Below, piece after piece: positions 5,481 through 5,642 of a stretch of 5,642 bases of DNA (the first letter of the stretch is position 1; each line of letters opens with the position of its first letter). Below the pieces are notes generated by a model that saw nothing but the letters and a program-made list of their open reading frames with translations, made no database searches and was not told where the DNA came from. The stretch comes from CADEEN01 sp031379365 (lineage in GTDB: Bacteria > Pseudomonadota > Gammaproteobacteria > Burkholderiales > Burkholderiaceae_C). Position numbers and translations under genes: made by a program. The DNA is taken from positions 1 through 5,642 of the forward strand of contig JANNFB010000302.1 in NCBI GenBank assembly GCA_031379365.1. Reading direction: 5' to 3'.

Positions 5481-5642
5481 ATGACATCCCCCATCCGCAC
5501 CCTGCTGGCCCTGGCCGCAGCCGCCTTGGCCCTGCCCGCCGCCGCGCAGGAAGTGACGCTCAAGTTCCACCACATCTGGAACCCGCAGGCGATGGCCTCG
5601 GTGCAGGTCATCACGCCCTGGTGCAACAAGATCGCCGCTGAG
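5481..5642 (+). CDS. Secreted solute-binding protein, probably TRAP DctP type (5' end only)
   Basis: Only the first 54 codons are inside the window; the frame is open at the right edge. The protein starts MTSPIRTLLALAAAALALPA, a typical Sec signal peptide with one Arg, a Leu/Ala core and a predicted signal peptidase cut after AAA at about residue 22, before QEVTLKF. The mature start VTLKFHHIWNP followed by ITPWCNKIA resembles TRAP transporter periplasmic receptors of the DctP family, in which a first beta strand of the form LKF/LRF plus a small polar motif is usual and the next helix ends in W...K/EV. AGGAG (5469-5473) lies 7 nt before the ATG. It follows the methyltransferase gene by 42 nt with no visible terminator. 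The ligand is unknown; another periplasmic binding protein family cannot be excluded from so short a piece. Confidence 0.75.
   Translation, partial: MTSPIRTLLALAAAALALPAAAQEVTLKFHHIWNPQAMASVQVITPWCNKIAAE

Noticed and set aside
4176..5573. A 465-codon open frame on the minus strand
   Set aside because: It is antisense to the methyltransferase gene, whose zinc ligands and motifs are clear. The antisense product is Leu/Val/Gly/His-rich and lacks family features.
1..5642. CRISPR array, tRNA, rRNA or insertion sequence
   Set aside because: No regularly spaced repeats, no tRNA cloverleaf signatures and no transposase or terminal repeats were seen on reading both strands.

Overview
The window is GC-rich, with strong G/C preference at third codon positions. 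Gene content and repeat style suggest a betaproteobacterium of the order Burkholderiales (Comamonadaceae or the Rubrivivax/Leptothrix group). This placement is inferred from style and protein resemblance; no database search was made.

Layout. Positions 1-512 hold no gene I can recognise: a GC-rich repeat-like stretch (about 88-200), a perfect GC hairpin (48-65) and a nested inverted repeat (267-329). From 4129 down to 513, four minus-strand genes follow one another: an ArsJ-associated glyceraldehyde-3-phosphate dehydrogenase (4129-3074), the MFS permease arsJ (3084-1765), an ArsR/SmtB repressor (1765-1436) and a probable 2OG-Fe(II) oxygenase-fold protein (1349-513). The first three overlap by 11 nt and 1 nt, so they form a translationally coupled operon. 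The fourth lies 86 nt further downstream. On the plus strand, diverging from the operon across a 187-193 nt spacer, are a MetE C-terminal-domain (core methionine synthase-like) methyltransferase (4323-5438) and, 42 nt later, the start of a secreted solute-binding protein, probably of the TRAP/DctP type (5481 to the window edge).

How the genes work together. In the established GAPDH/ArsJ arsenate resistance pathway, the dehydrogenase uses arsenate in place of phosphate to make 1-arseno-3-phosphoglycerate. ArsJ exports this unstable ester, which falls apart outside the cell, giving net arsenate efflux. The ArsR here has a C-terminal Cys-Cys...Cys set that could bind As(III). An imperfect dyad at 4177-4194, just upstream of the dehydrogenase gene, is the best candidate operator.

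The least explained parts are the oxygenase-like gene at the end of the arsenic operon (a possible extra modification step, or only a neighbour), an ArsJ N-terminal extension that appears to be translated from a palindromic repeat, a possible start-codon-sequestering RNA structure before the oxygenase, and the methyltransferase/solute-receptor pair on the other strand. The core ars module is a known system. I do not see a wholly new system, but the oxygenase association may be undescribed.
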